A DNA stretch of 64,000 nucleotides from Euborellia annulipes (GCA_023213315.1 JAKCPI010026167.1:1-64000), one strand, 5' to 3'; positions 21,245 through 32,115 are shown, counted from the stretch's first letter. A program made the numbers and translations. Notes: a model not told the origin generated them from the letters alone.

Positions 21245-21704
21245 ATGAATGTGTTAGCTGTCTGTCTATTGGCGGTTGTGCTTGCAACCGCCTCCCGAGC
21301 TGAGGACGACGTCCAGGTCACGGTCAATGGCGAAGATTCAGTGGCAACCGGCGTTAAAGTTCTTCTCCGGCTCTACGACGATTGCACATCGAAATCAGAT
21401 GGACTTACATCTTGTTTTAAATTAAAAGCACTTACATTTATGGATAGGATTTCACGAGCACAGGATTTACCGATAACTGACGTTTTGACACTTGTCAAAA
21501 CACCGGCGGGTTTAAAAGAAAAAGAAGGACGGGCATTGAATGAAAATGAACTGGAAGCAACCCTTCCGAGGGCATCGGAGGCAAGAGAGGATCGTCTCGA
21601 TCAACTGCTCTTCGATCGTGTAGCTCGATTCTTCAGAAATCATAAACTACAAGTGAATTTCCCTGATTTAGAATCGGAACAATTGCAAAAAGGAGTTGAA
21701 GAAG
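21245..21704 (+). CDS. Osi: Osiris family protein (DUF1676), coding exon 1
   Basis: This exon encodes residues 1-153 plus the first base of codon 154. It opens with a signal peptide (residues 1-19, hydrophobic core LAVCLLAVVLATA, likely cleavage after SRA). Next comes the Osiris two-cysteine region (Cys47 and Cys57, around LYDDC and SCFKLKALTFMDR) and a charged segment ending before the conserved E-E-G-R-G-K junction. The start at 21245 is chosen because it follows the promoter closely and begins a signal peptide. The donor is GAAG|GTCTGT at 21704/21705, phase 1; read-through into the intron meets a stop at 21803. Osiris proteins are insect secretory-pathway or membrane proteins linked to cuticle formation. 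I cannot assign the paralogue number. Confidence 0.93.
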
Positions 21705-22040
21705 GTCTGTATCCTGTTTTTGTTATTTCAAGTGTTTTTTATTTTTTAAAGAAATTTTCAAAATTTAAAAATATTTTGATAAAAAAAAAAAAAAATATTA
21801 AATAATTCATATATTAAAAGCTAAAAACAAAAATTAGAAAATTTAAATTTTAATAGAACAAAAAATAATATTATTTGGATTAAAAATACATAAAATTAAA
21901 TTAAAGTGAAAGAAAAAAATAGTTTAAAGAAATGAATTTTTTTTTTAAAGTAAAATATTATTTAAGAAATCAAAAAGAATAAATATTTCATTAGTCCCCA
22001 GGAATTTTGTTCGAAAAAAAAATATTATATTAAGTCATAC

Positions 22041-22306
22041 CAGGGCGGATATAAGGGGGGGGGGGGGGTAGGAACGATCGCCCCCCCCCGATCCTTGAAA
22101 AAAATACTTTTTTCGAAAAAAAATTTATAATGAATGTAAAATTTTAAGAAATTAATGACTTGAAAATTTGCTTTGTATTTATATTCTGCCAAACAAGTAC
22201 AGAATGCGCTTTTAAATTACCGAAATTAGGAAAAAATTGTGTTGTGCGACCAGTCACACCAGATTACCCCCCTCCCCTCGAGAAACACTTCATTGATCCG
22301 CCCCTG
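22041..22306. mobile_element. Non-autonomous hAT, perfect 8-bp duplication, carries DHE hairpin half
   Basis: Ends CAGGGCGGATATAA and TTGATCCGCCCCTG, with perfect direct repeats AGTCATAC at 22033-22040 and 22307-22314. The interior includes C and G runs and, near 22245, GACCAGTCACACCAGATT, identical to the end of the DHE right hairpin. It shares over 200 bp with the elements at 23479 and 24012. Confidence 0.88.
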
Positions 22307-22423
22307 AGTCATACTAAAGCTAATATTAAAATATATTTTAAGGAAAGCCGAGGAATTAACAAAAATATGGAAATTAGATAATTTGCGGATAATTATAAAA
22401 TTGCGTTCTTTGCAGGGGGAGGG

Positions 22424-22480
22424 GAGGGGTTATAACTCCCCCCCAGAAACTTCTGGGGGGGGAGTTATAACCCCCTCCCG
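22424..22480. repeat. G/C-rich perfect hairpin
   Basis: GGGGTTATAACTCCCCCCC, a short AGAAACTTCT centre and the complement form an almost perfect inverted repeat with arms of about 23 bp. The G runs could also form other structures. No surrounding gene uses it. Confidence 0.75.
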
Positions 22481-23035
22481 AAACGAATATATTTTCACCT
22501 CTAAGAATAATTTAATTACATCATTTATACTCCCCGACTCTTCACATTATTTTGCATAAATGAAATTATAAAAATTTGAGAAAATACAAGATTTTTAATT
22601 ATTTAGCCAATTCGTAAATAAAATATCCCTCCCACTCTTAGAGAATATCAAGTAGAAATAGAAAAGTAGTAAGAAAATAGCCAAAGGTGAGCAAAAAATG
22701 CAAAAATAGTCAAGTCACCCAACAACAAACAAAAAATTGAAAGAAAATTCAAAATTTTTTTATATGCTTATTACCCCTCCAGGAGAATTTGCTATTTTCT
22801 GAAAATATTTGCTTTTTCTGATTTATTATTATTCCAATAAAATGTTACTTTGCTATTTTTTGAATGAAACACATCGCTCTCCCCCCCCCCCCCAAGGGGC
22901 CCCCCCCTTCCCCTCTGAATCACTGAATGTTTATTAAGCTTATTTGAAAAAAAAAATTGTCTTAATATAAACAATGAAACTTGATTTCTAATGTGTGATA
23001 TAATACTAACTACAAATTACTCCCCTCTCCCCCCG
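22481..23035. other. Intronic A+T-rich spacer
   Basis: No repeat family copy recognised except a C-run patch near 22880-22912 like those in the hAT elements. Confidence 0.4.
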
Positions 23036-23255
23036 TGGCCTAGAGGCTAGAGGTGTTGACAATATTAATATTGATATTCTTAAAGGGGAGCAGATTCGAA
23101 TCCCAGGCAGTTCGATGAATATTTATTTAAATCATTTGATCCAAATGATATAAATAGACTGCCTGTGCCTGATCTCCTAATATGTCTATATTGAAATAAT
23201 AATGTGTATCGTTGAAAGTCTATATGGCCTAAGATGCCGAAGAGACTCAAAAAGA
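23036..23255 (+). mobile_element. SINE S1b copy with serine-tRNA-like head
   Basis: The head reads GTGGCCTAGAGGCTAGAGG and has a strong B box GATTCGAATCCC. The body GAATATTTATTTAAATCATT and tail TATGGCCTAAGATGCCGAAG link it to S1. An inverted copy of the tail (CGGCATCTTAGGCCATGTAG) follows directly at 23261, so two SINE 3' ends face each other. Confidence 0.75.
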
Positions 23256-23257
23256 CT

Positions 23258-23372
23258 TTTGAGTTCGGCATCTTAGGCCATGTAGACTTTCAACGATACA
23301 CATTATTTTTAGAAACGATATATGGGGGTCTAGGCATATTTATTTAAACCATTTGGTAACCAAATGATTTGA
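23258..23372 (-). mobile_element. Second SINE 3' half, inverted to the first
   Basis: On the - strand it reads body then tail, TATCGTTTCTAAAAATAATG to GGCCTAAGATGCCGAACTC. Its head side is interrupted at the IRH element beginning near 23373 and may continue at 23923-24011. Confidence 0.55.
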
Positions 23373-23922
23373 ATAAAATAATAGACAAGAAGAGAGGATG
23401 TCAGCCAAAAGGAGAGTCTCTATCGAATAAAAATCTCAATCCAGAAGACGTTTCAGTTTTAATTAAATAGAGCCATTACAAGGTCAGATTCAAGGGGGAG
23501 GGGGTAAAGGGGTAATTACCTCCCCCCCGAGATTTAAAAAAAAAAACACTTTTTCTCGAAAAAAAATTTATTTTGAATGTAAAAATTTAAAAATTAATAC
23601 TTTTAAAAATTTGATTTGTATTTATATTCTGGCAAACAAGTACAGAATGTGCCTTTAAATTACCGGAATTAAGAAAAAATTGTGTGCTGTGCGACCAGTC
23701 ACACCAGATTACCCCCTCCCCCAGAAACACCACTGGATCCGCTCTTGAGCCATCATCAGTTCTTAAAAGGTATAAACATATATTGAGACAAAATATTGTA
23801 TAATTTTTTATATATTTTTTTATATATAACCGAACTCTATCTGCATTTCAATAGATTTCAATAGAAAAATCGATAGAGGCTCTCCTTTTGGCTGACATCC
23901 TCTCTTACTGTCTATTATTCTT
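23373..23922. mobile_element. IRH element, about 45-bp arms, carrying a nested hAT
   Basis: Arms at about 23373-23425 (GAAGAGAGGATGTCAGCC, AAAGGAGAGTCTCTATCGA) and 23865-23922 are inverted copies. Removing the hAT at 23479-23747 restores, on the - strand, ACTGATGATGGCTC followed downstream by GAAACGTC, the hammerhead-like core. This gives the order: SINE, then IRH, then hAT. Confidence 0.55.
23479..23747. mobile_element. Non-autonomous hAT nested in IRH
   Basis: Ends CAAGGTCAGATTCAA and GGATCCGCTCTTG, with 8-bp direct repeats AGCCATTA and AGCCATCA (one mismatch) at 23471-23478 and 23748-23755. It is the same family as 22041-22306, including the GACCAGTCACACCAGATT segment. Confidence 0.8.
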
Positions 23923-23939
23923 ATCGTTGAACAGCCACT

Positions 23940-24325
23940 TCTCTCATCAACATGATTTAAATAAATTCATCAGACTGCCTAGGATCCGAACCCGCGCCCT
24001 TTGGCTTCCAGAAGTGGCGGATCCAGAGATGTTTCTCGCGGGGGTAATCTGGAGTGGCTGGTCGCACAGCACATTTTTCTTATTTTCGGTAATTTAAAGG
24101 CACATTCTGTACTTGTTTGCCAGAATATAAATATAAATCAAATTTTTAAGTATTAATTTTTAAAATTTTATATTCAAAATACATTTTTTTTTTCGAAAAA
24201 AATTATTTTTCAAATCTCAGGGGGTAATTACCCCCTTACCCCCCCCCTTGTATCCGCCCTTGCTTCCGGATTATCATTATTGACATTTGTCTAGCCTCTC
24301 GACCATGGGGGATAGGGGAGGGGGA
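23940..24325 (-). mobile_element. SINE S1b copy split by a hAT element
   Basis: The B-box side (AGGATCCGAACCCGCGCC, 23990-24003) and the head side (TCTAGCCTCTCGACCATGGG near 24288) are separated by the hAT at 24012-24261. Read on the - strand they give a normal S1b SINE head. Confidence 0.65.
24012..24261 (-). mobile_element. Non-autonomous hAT inside SINE
   Basis: Ends AAGTGGCGGATCC and GTATCCGCCCTT, with 8-bp repeats GCTTCCAG and GCTTCCGG (one mismatch) at 24004-24011 and 24262-24269. Orientation is opposite to the copies at 22041 and 23479. The shared DHE-like segment reads GGTCGCACAGCAC here. Confidence 0.75.
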
Positions 24326-25663
24326 CCGAGAAGTCTTTAAAAAAAAATTATTTCAAAAAAGGAACCCTTCCAAAGGGTCATGAAATATTAATTACGCCCT
24401 TTTTTATAAGGGTATATTTGTAAAGTTTTGAATAGCTACAGTAGCCGATAAAATATTATATATTAAAATAAAAAAAAAAAACTATAATGTTCCATTTAAA
24501 AACCGAAAGGAAATCCTATATGAATTTTTTTTTTTTTAGAACACATGCGATATTATTCAATATATATATATATTTTGTATTTTAATTACCAATAAAAGTT
24601 CGAAATGTTATAATGATCGTCAATTTGCATAATTATACTCGTTTGGGATATCAATAAATAAAAAACGAGGTTACAAACTTTACAGGACAAATTGATTGAT
24701 GTTAAATCAATTAAAATACTACTAACACAATTCAAATTAAAAAAAAAAATTTGCATACTTTATTGTCGTTTGATGACATTTTGATTTTTATCATAAATGA
24801 ATTATGAAAAGTCATCTCTTTCTCTCAACCGGTTCTTTTATTTATTTTTTTTCTTCTCCTCCACCTCCTCCATTTTGATTTTATCGAAATGTGGACCTCC
24901 AAGATGGGTTACTAGGCATAAAAGAATATAAACAGAGACAGCTTTTAACCGGATAGATCATCACCAAGAGCCAAAGAAGGTGATAGACGATCCGGAAACG
25001 AGAGAAGCGTAATGGAAAAGGCACATCAACGAAAACAAATGGGCTTAGAACATAAAAGCCCTGCATTGCCTTCAATTACAAATGCTTTTGTAAATTATTC
25101 AAAAGGATCATAGAGAAAATATTCAATATTAATGAGGGTTATGAAGGATTTAAATACGTAATAAAAGAATGTGGGCCAGCAGAATTCTAAGAAAATTTCT
25201 CATCTGTTATAATTATGTAAGACAGTATGAATGGAATGAGAAAATCGGTGAGGAAGAAACTATATTTATATATTTAAATTGCTACCTAACCTGGAGGCTG
25301 GGAGATTAGTATTGACATTTTTAATAATTTTTTTCCCGTATCTGTGTAGACATATTTATTGTAAGTCAATATAATTAATTATTGATTATGTATTCAGTGA
25401 ACCTGAGATCATGAAGAAATAATACAGGGTGTACCACAGAACTTGTTCATTAAAAAAGGAAGGAGTAGGGAGAAAATTTTGCACGTTGCCATATTTATGT
25501 TATCGAATATGGTCTTTTTAAATAAATTAGTTTTCTGTTTTGCCGCAATCACCGTCAACTTTTTCTATTGAGCACCTCATTAGATTAATTTAAAATATAT
25601 GGGATGTTCCATAGATCAATGCGGCAAAACAGAAAGCACAAAAAGTTGTTAAAAACATATTTT
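24326..25663. other. Intronic spacer with a GC-richer island
   Basis: The segment 24880-25085 is more balanced in base composition than the rest and not repeated in the window. It may be a conserved regulatory or decayed exon-like sequence. A 64-codon - strand frame there shows no known domain. Confidence 0.3.
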
Positions 25664-26290
25664 AAAAAAATCTGGGATGACTGGCACACAGCACACAACT
25701 TTCTCGTATCTTCGGTACAGTAATTGAAAGTTGTGTTCTGTGCTTGTCACACCAGATTTTTCGTGTCGACATATATTTAGTTTCCGCCGATATATTAGAA
25801 TTCAAGATGTAAAATTTATAAGTACGGGAAAATATATATATTTTGTTACCATGGCAACCATTTCTTCTATCTTCTCTATGTATGAAGAGTAAAGTGGTCT
25901 TCAGAAGATTTCAATGGCAAAATGAAAATATACATCTAAAAAATAATTGATTTATGAATTTTAAAAATTTTGAGAAAATCGAAAAAAAGTGAAAAACTAC
26001 ATCAGTAAAGTACTTTTTGGCCGATTTTGATTAAAAGTTTATTTTCATGCTCCAGGGGGTTTCTAACTTAAATATAAAATTTCAGTCTCATGGCTCAATT
26101 CCTTCATGCTTAAAAGTGAACACACACCCACCCACCCATAGACAGACCATGTCGCGAAAACCACTTTTTTGGACTCAGGGGACCTCAAAACGTATATTTC
26201 CTTCAAAATCTCGACATCGAATTTTTGACATGAATCCAGAACTTTCTTTCTCTATATATTAACATATATAGAGGTAAGAGAAAGTAAAAA
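25664..26290 (-). mobile_element. DHE full-length copy
   Basis: The right hairpin has a slightly enlarged loop (CTTCGGTACAGTAATTG). Conserved body, CACACCCACCCACCC stretch and left palindrome with TAACATATATAGAGGTAAGA. The small frame at 26047-26262 is a translation of the element. Confidence 0.85.
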
Positions 26291-26439
26291 GAGCAAAACC
26301 TAAATAGGCCAAAGTTAAAAATTTTCACACCACTCATTTTTTTTTTTTTAAATTTTAGTGAACGAGTTTTGTGAGACACCCTGTTTATTAATAATCACCA
26401 AATCTTCAGCCATCCTGATAAATAAATAAAAAAAAATAA

Positions 26440-26640
26440 ATAAAAGCTATTAGCCGAGAGGATAAAGCACTTAAGCTCATAATTCTCAATTGGAGACAAC
26501 TCGAATTCAAATCCACCTCATGACAAAAACTCAATTTGAAATGCTTCCTCCTGAGGAAGGAAACGAGAACCCACCTCAGTAACATTTTCATGAAAGTTAC
26601 TCCTCATAGTAACCACAACGTTTCAGGCCTGGAGAGAGAG
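26440..26640 (+). mobile_element. SINE S5, serine-tRNA-like head
   Basis: TTAGCCGAGAGGATAAAGCA resembles the A-box region of a class II tRNA, and CGAATTCAAATCC is a B box about 50 bases later. The 3' part contains CCTGAGGAAGG and CAACGTTTCAGGCC. No clean target duplication was found, and it is a single copy here. Confidence 0.5.
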
Positions 26641-27345
26641 AAAATTAAATTAAACACATCGGGGGTGTATAAGTTAAAAATACTTTTTTTTTGGTGGTGC
26701 GAGGAGAAGTAATTGATTGAAATGAATGAATGAGATGTAAATTAATTTTACAATCAAATTAGAGAGTGCAAACGCTCATTAATAAATTTTTTGGGCGTGC
26801 ATAAAAAGATAGGGAAATAGAGCTTGGTTCACGAACTTTTTCCTTTTGAAGAATAATGCGGGTTGACAGCTTGTCAGGGGTTTATTTTCAATTAGGATAT
26901 TTTCCTTTTATAATTAGAAAATTGATATAACCAAAATAGAGTGTGACCCCTGATGATTTTAAGAAGAGCGTAACATTAAGCAGTCAGTTTAGAATAGAAA
27001 ATTCTTGATTGTTAACTAATAAATATTTGATCGCTGATAGGGATGGTAATAAAGCTAAAAAGGTAAACCGTGTTAACATAAAATATTATTGAAATTAATA
27101 CGTTACAAAAAAGACTCAAGATTTTATTTGTTAATATAAGTTAGGTTGAAATATTTTATGTATCAATTATCAAATTATAAACGCTCCTCGAATTAATAAT
27201 TTTATTGCCGTGGCTAGAAAGAATCTCCTCCTCGTCATTAAATTTTGTCATTTAATTAATTAGATAATTTTAATTACTACTAGAAAAGATAAATGTTGTA
27301 TTTCTTGTTAAAGTTGAGGAACGCACTTTTAAAATAATAATTTTA
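26641..27345. other. Intronic A+T-rich spacer
   Basis: No repeat copy or gene recognised. Confidence 0.4.
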
Positions 27346-27655
27346 AAAAATTTTATTAAACAATGAAGAGAAATAAGGCAGCCGAAAGCGAATAAAGAAA
27401 AAATATTCTTTTTCAGCTTTATTTAATCCATTTGGCCGATCCTTCCGGCTTTCATCAGGGTATCGCAATGTTAGAGGGGCTCTGACATACTGTAGGTCAG
27501 GAGTTGCTCTTCTAAGCTCGAGACAAAGATTGCACATATCCTGAGGAAGGCCGGAAGAATCGGCCGAAACGTCCACATTTCTATTAATTAAAGCAGAAAA
27601 AGAAGAATATTTTTCTTTTTTATTTGCTTTCGGGTGCCTTATGCCCCTTGTTAAA
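27346..27655. mobile_element. IRH element with GGCCG/CGGCC hammerhead-like core
   Basis: Inverted arms hold AAGAAAAAATATTCTTTTTC, AGGCAGCCGAAAGCGAATAA and their complements. The + strand motif at 27541-27573 is CTGAGGAA, helix GGCCG/CGGCC (27549-27553 with 27561-27565), GAAAC, GTC. The opposite arm at about 27434-27466 holds a decayed copy whose GAAAC has become CAAAT. Confidence 0.7.
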
Positions 27656-29399
27656 TATACAAGGTGTAGAATTATTGTACATCATTGTTACATTAGCTAT
27701 TGATATTATTTTATAAACAAATAAAAATAAATTATTGGAAAAAAAATCAAACAAAAAAAGCTCTTGAGCTTTAATACAAGATTTTTTTATTTTTACTCTT
27801 TTATTAAGTTGATTGAAGCCAGAAAATTTTATAACTAATGGAAAAACATGTAAAAAAAAACATTATTAAAAAATTAAAACAATATTAAAAACATTAACCA
27901 GGTAGAACTTTGTTTGAAAATAGTTGGAGATTTGTTAAATAGAGCCCTTAAGCAGAGGCATCCTTTAGGCTAAATTAAATCGGCGATTTAACTATATTTC
28001 TTACAAAACTAATAGATAATAAAATAAAGTATACTCTTTATTAGAATCACTTCATCATTCATTCCAAGAGAATATAAAAACTCATATTTATAACATTATA
28101 CTTTCATTGGCCCTCCTAAAAAAAACACACTTTGTTAAATTATATATTTTTGAATTTATTCTCAACAAAAATTTTAATTCAAAGGAATTCGTAATGAGAG
28201 ATTCAATTGATTGAAATGCTTAATCGTTCGATTATTTATTTTTTTTTAAAAACCGACCTGCGTTTTACCGCCATGATGCTTATCACAAAAATGCCGTCTT
28301 TGAAAATTTATATCGTTTATGATAAGAAAAATTTCTGACCTGAAGGCTTAACTTTTTTATTTAAATGCCCAGAGTTCATTAGGGTTTTAATTTCTATATA
28401 TTTTTAATTCTGAGTTGAGTTTTTGTTTAGCAAAATAGCGCCTTCTGTAATACTTTTATATTAGATCGCCAAATGAAGTCCGTCCACCCCAAAAGCGTTA
28501 AGTTCAAGGGCGCAATGATTTGCGCAATCCAACAAAATTTATCTCTCTCTAAATTTGTATTGTATTTTTGTGCTAAAGAGGAAGATTACCATTTTAAAAA
28601 AAAAAAAATGCGTCCATTAACTTACACTTAGGAAGGATTTAAAAAAAGATATGATGTGTTCTTTAATGATCTCGTCATACATATTACAATTTAAAAAAAA
28701 AAACTAATTTCAAGCCTGCCAAGATCAAAAAAATGAGACATCATCTTTTTTAAAATAGATGCAAGTAGAAAATTAAGAGCGATTTAAGATAATAACTTAT
28801 GTCAGTAAAAATAAATACCTAAATAGTAGTCGAATAAATGCATGACTAAGTATTTAATATTTAGGTAAGAAAAATAAAATTCCATTTAAAATAATAATCA
28901 TATAAGTGGATTTTAATTATATAGAAAAAAAAATTGTGAATTTTTTTTTCTCCTTATTGACAACTCTTAATTTAAACCTCATCACGCTATAAACGAAATT
29001 TTTAATAAATTTTGGTTAATTTAGTTCTCGAATTTTGTATGTCACCGTAACGGAACTTTTTCTTTCTTTCTAATTTGCAAATTGTGTCTGTCTTGAGTTA
29101 TATATTATTATAATATTACAGAAAAACAAAGGATTGTCAGTTTATGTCAGAAAAATTAGCGGTTGAAAAGTGAGGCTGCTTTTTTTTTGTAAATAGGGTC
29201 ATCACATCATCTTCTAAATTTGTCGGTGATCAACCTGGATTTGATCGTGCGCGGGAAAGAGAATAAAAAATAAACAATAGCAATTAAATTTGGGAAACAT
29301 TCACACGCTAGATAAAGAAGGTGATGAATGTAACATGTTATTTAATAAACCAACACTTCCTTAAGAATAAGAATATAAGAAACAAGGCCAAGCGTATAA
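27656..29399. other. Intronic A+T-rich spacer
   Basis: No gene, SINE or DHE copy is recognised in this 1.7 kb. Homopolymer A runs are frequent. Confidence 0.45.
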
Positions 29400-30065
29400 A
29401 AAAAAATCTGGTGTGACTGGCGCACAGCACACAACTTTGTCTTACCTTCGGTAATCGAAAGTTGTGTTCTGTGCTTGTCACACCAGATTTTTTGTGTCGA
29501 CATATATTTAGTTCCCGACAGTACGGAACATTTGAATTCAGATGTAAAATTTATAAGTATGGAAAAATATTTATATTTTGTTACCATGGCAACCATTTCT
29601 CCTATCTTCTCTATGAAATACAAGAGTAAAGTGGTCTTCAGAAGATTTCAATTGCAAAATGAGAATATACATTTTAAAGAGCATCTAAAAAATAATTGAT
29701 TTTTGAATTTAAAAAAAAAAATCGTCGGAGCCAATTTTGAGAAAATCGAAAAAAAAAACTGAAAAAGTACATCAGTAAAGTACTAGTACTCTTTGGCCGA
29801 TTTTGATTAAAAGCTTATTTTTCCGGTCCCGGGGGGTGTTTAACTTAAATATAAAATTTCAACCTCATAGCTCAATTCCTTCATGCTTAAAATTGAACAC
29901 ACACACACACAGACAGACAATGTAGCGAAAACCACTTTTTTGGATTCAGGGGACCTCAAAACGTGAAGATCCATCAAAATCTCGACATCGAATTTTTGAC
30001 ATGAATCCAATACTTTCTCTCTATATATATATTACATATATACATAGGTAAGAGAAAGTAAAAAT
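29400..30065 (-). mobile_element. DHE full-length copy, best preserved
   Basis: It runs from the right hairpin (AATCTGGTGTGACTGGCGC, loop with TTACCTTCGGTAATC, complement) to the left palindrome ending AGGTAAGAGAAAGTAAAAAT. All internal blocks are present. It is a good reference copy for the family. Confidence 0.9.
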
Positions 30066-30120
30066 CAAATTTCTATTTATTGCCGACACCCCAGCCCGTT
30101 AAACTCTTACGATTTATATA

Positions 30121-31112
30121 TTTTTACTTTCTCTTGCCCTATAATTCTTATATGAAATAGGCCTATAGAGAGAAAGTATTGGGATCATGTCAAAAATTCG
30201 ATGTCGAAATTTTGATGGATAGGACTTCACGTTTTGAGGGTCCCCTGAAGGTCCAAAAAGGTGGTTTTCGCGACATGGTACATGTCTGTGAGTCCAAAAA
30301 GTGGGTGGCTGTGTGTGTGTATGTGTAACGATTTTAAGCATGAAGGAATTGAGCTAAGAGACTGAAATTTTATATTTAAGTTAAGCATCTCCCGGGACAG
30401 TCAAAATAAGCTTTTAATCAAAAACGGCTAAAGAGTACTAGTACTTTACTGATGTACTTTTTCAGTTTTTTTTTCGATTTTCTCAAAATTTGCTCCAACG
30501 AGTTTGTTAAAAATTCAAAAATCAGTTATTTTTTATATACTCTTTTAAATGTATATTCTCATTGCCCTTGAAATCTTCTGAAGCACACTTTACTCTTGTA
30601 TTTCATAGGGAAGATAGGAGAAATGGTTGCCATGGTAACAAAATATAAATATTTTCCCATACTTATAAATTTTACATCTTGAATTCATATGTTCCGTGCC
30701 CTCGGGGCATGGCGTAGAGGTTAGCGTGCTAACCTCATATACCAAACGTCGCGGGTTCGGACCCCAGGCAGTCCGATGATTTTATTTAAGCCAATTGGAT
30801 ACCAAATGGCTTAAATAAGAATGCCTGGACCCTATATATGTATATTTATCAATAACGGATATCGTAAAAAAAGTCTTATATGGCCTGAGTTGCCGAAAAG
30901 ACTGTGTGAATGTGTGTGTGAGTGTGAGGGTGAATGAGAAAAAAGTGTGAGTGTTTTTAAAAAAAAAAAAAAAAAAAAAATATGTTCTGTACTGTCGGGA
31001 ACTAAATATATCTCGACACAAAAAATCTGGTGTGACAAGCACAGTACACAACTTTCGATTAACGAAGGTAAGACAAAGTTGTGTGCTGTGCGCCAGTCAC
31101 ACCAGATTTTTT
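30121..31112 (+). mobile_element. DHE copy split by a SINE
   Basis: Its left palindrome (ACTTTCTCTTGCCCTATAAT ... ATAGGCCTATAGAGAGAAAG) is a subtype shared only with the next copy. The right hairpin is complete. An S1 SINE is inserted at 30698-30979. Confidence 0.85.
30698..30979 (+). mobile_element. SINE S1 inside DHE, 11-bp duplication
   Basis: Head GCCCTCGGGGCATGGCGTAG, B box GGGTTCGGACCCC, body, tail GCCTGAGTTGCCGAAAAGAC, (TG)-rich stretch, A-run. Direct repeats ATATGTTCCGT and ATATGTTCTGT lie at 30687-30697 and 30980-30990. Confidence 0.88.
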
Positions 31113-31720
31113 TTACTTTCTCTTGCCCTATAATTCTTATATGAAATAGGCCTATAGAGAGAAAGTATTGCGATCATGTCAAAAATTCGATGTCGAAATT
31201 TTGATGGATATACCATCAAGAGAAAAGATATTGGACAACCCCTTCACGTTTTCCTGAATTTAGAGCCTCTTGAGGTATGTATACAGGGCCATAACTAGGC
31301 AGATGCAACAGGTGCACGGTGCACCTAAATTCAGGTAGACGTGAGGGGGGTTGTCCAATATCTTTTCTCTTGATGGTACATGTTTTGAGTCCAAAAAGTG
31401 GCTGGTCTGTGTATGTGTATATGTAACGATTTTAAGCATGAAGGAATTGAGTTAAGAGATTGAAATTTTATATTTAATTTAGGTATCTTCCCGGACAGTC
31501 AAAATAAGCTTTTAAACAAAAACAGCTAAAGAGTACTAGTACTTTACTGATGTACTTTTTCAGTTTTTTTTTCGATTTTCTTAAAATTTTCTCCGAGTTT
31601 GATAAAAATACAAAAAATCAGTTATTTTTTATATACTCTTTTAAATGTATATATTGCCCATGAAATCTTTTGAAGCATACTTTACTCTTGTAACTCATAG
31701 AAATGATTTGAACTTTTTAC
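31110..31720 (+). mobile_element. DHE copy in tandem with the previous one, carrying a mariner-like MITE
   Basis: It starts directly where the previous copy's hairpin ends, with the same left-palindrome subtype. The right part is lost after the TTTACTCTTG block. It is interrupted by the TA-flanked MITE at 31213-31376. Confidence 0.75.
31213..31376. mobile_element. Tc1/mariner-like MITE with about 52-bp inverted repeats
   Basis: CCATCAAGAGAAAAGATATT and its complement extend, with few mismatches, over about 52 bp at each end. The unit is flanked by TA dinucleotides (31211-31212 and 31377-31378). The 164-bp size and TA target fit Tc1/mariner-type MITEs. The centre holds GGTGCACGGTGCACC and CAGGGCCATAACTAGG, an older fragment. 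Confidence 0.75.
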
Positions 31721-31745
31721 ACATTTAACAAAAAATTTTGCCCAC

Positions 31746-31975
31746 GGAGCGTGCTAACCTCATATACCAAACGTCGCGGGTTCGGACCCCAGGCAGTCTG
31801 ATGATTTTATTTAAGCCATCTGGATACCAGATGGCTTAAATAAAAATGCCTGGACCCCTATATATATAAATTCATAAATAACGGATATCGTAAATGTCTT
31901 ATATGGCCTGAGCTGCCGAAAAGACAGTGTGAATGTGTGTGTGAGTGTGAGTGTGAATGAGAAAAAAGTGTGAAT

Positions 31976-32009
<34 letters not shown>
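31746..32009 (+). mobile_element. SINE S1 copy, head truncated
   Basis: It lacks the first bases of the head but keeps AGCGTGCTAACCTCATATAC, B box GGGTTCGGACCCC, body, tail and a long A-run of about 29. It resembles the 30698 copy closely. Confidence 0.82.
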
Positions 32010-32013
<4 letters not shown>

Positions 32014-32115
32014 CAATTCTTATGAAATTTTGTATTTATTTGGAATTCTCTATTGTGTATAAAATATCCTCATATGAGATTAAAATTTTGAAAAATAATC
32101 ATAGTTTATTTCAAC
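32010..32115 (-). repeat. Dispersed repeat D, copy 1
   Basis: TTCCAATTCTTATGAAATTT through AATCATAGTTTATTTCAA is an inverted, similar copy of 48625-48728. It has no coding potential and was not classified. Confidence 0.6.

Noticed and set aside
26047..26262. 71-codon frame and similar frames at 17, 29, 30, 47, 49 and 59 kb
   Set aside because: All are translations of DHE copies in various frames and strands; no frame is conserved with selection-like changes.
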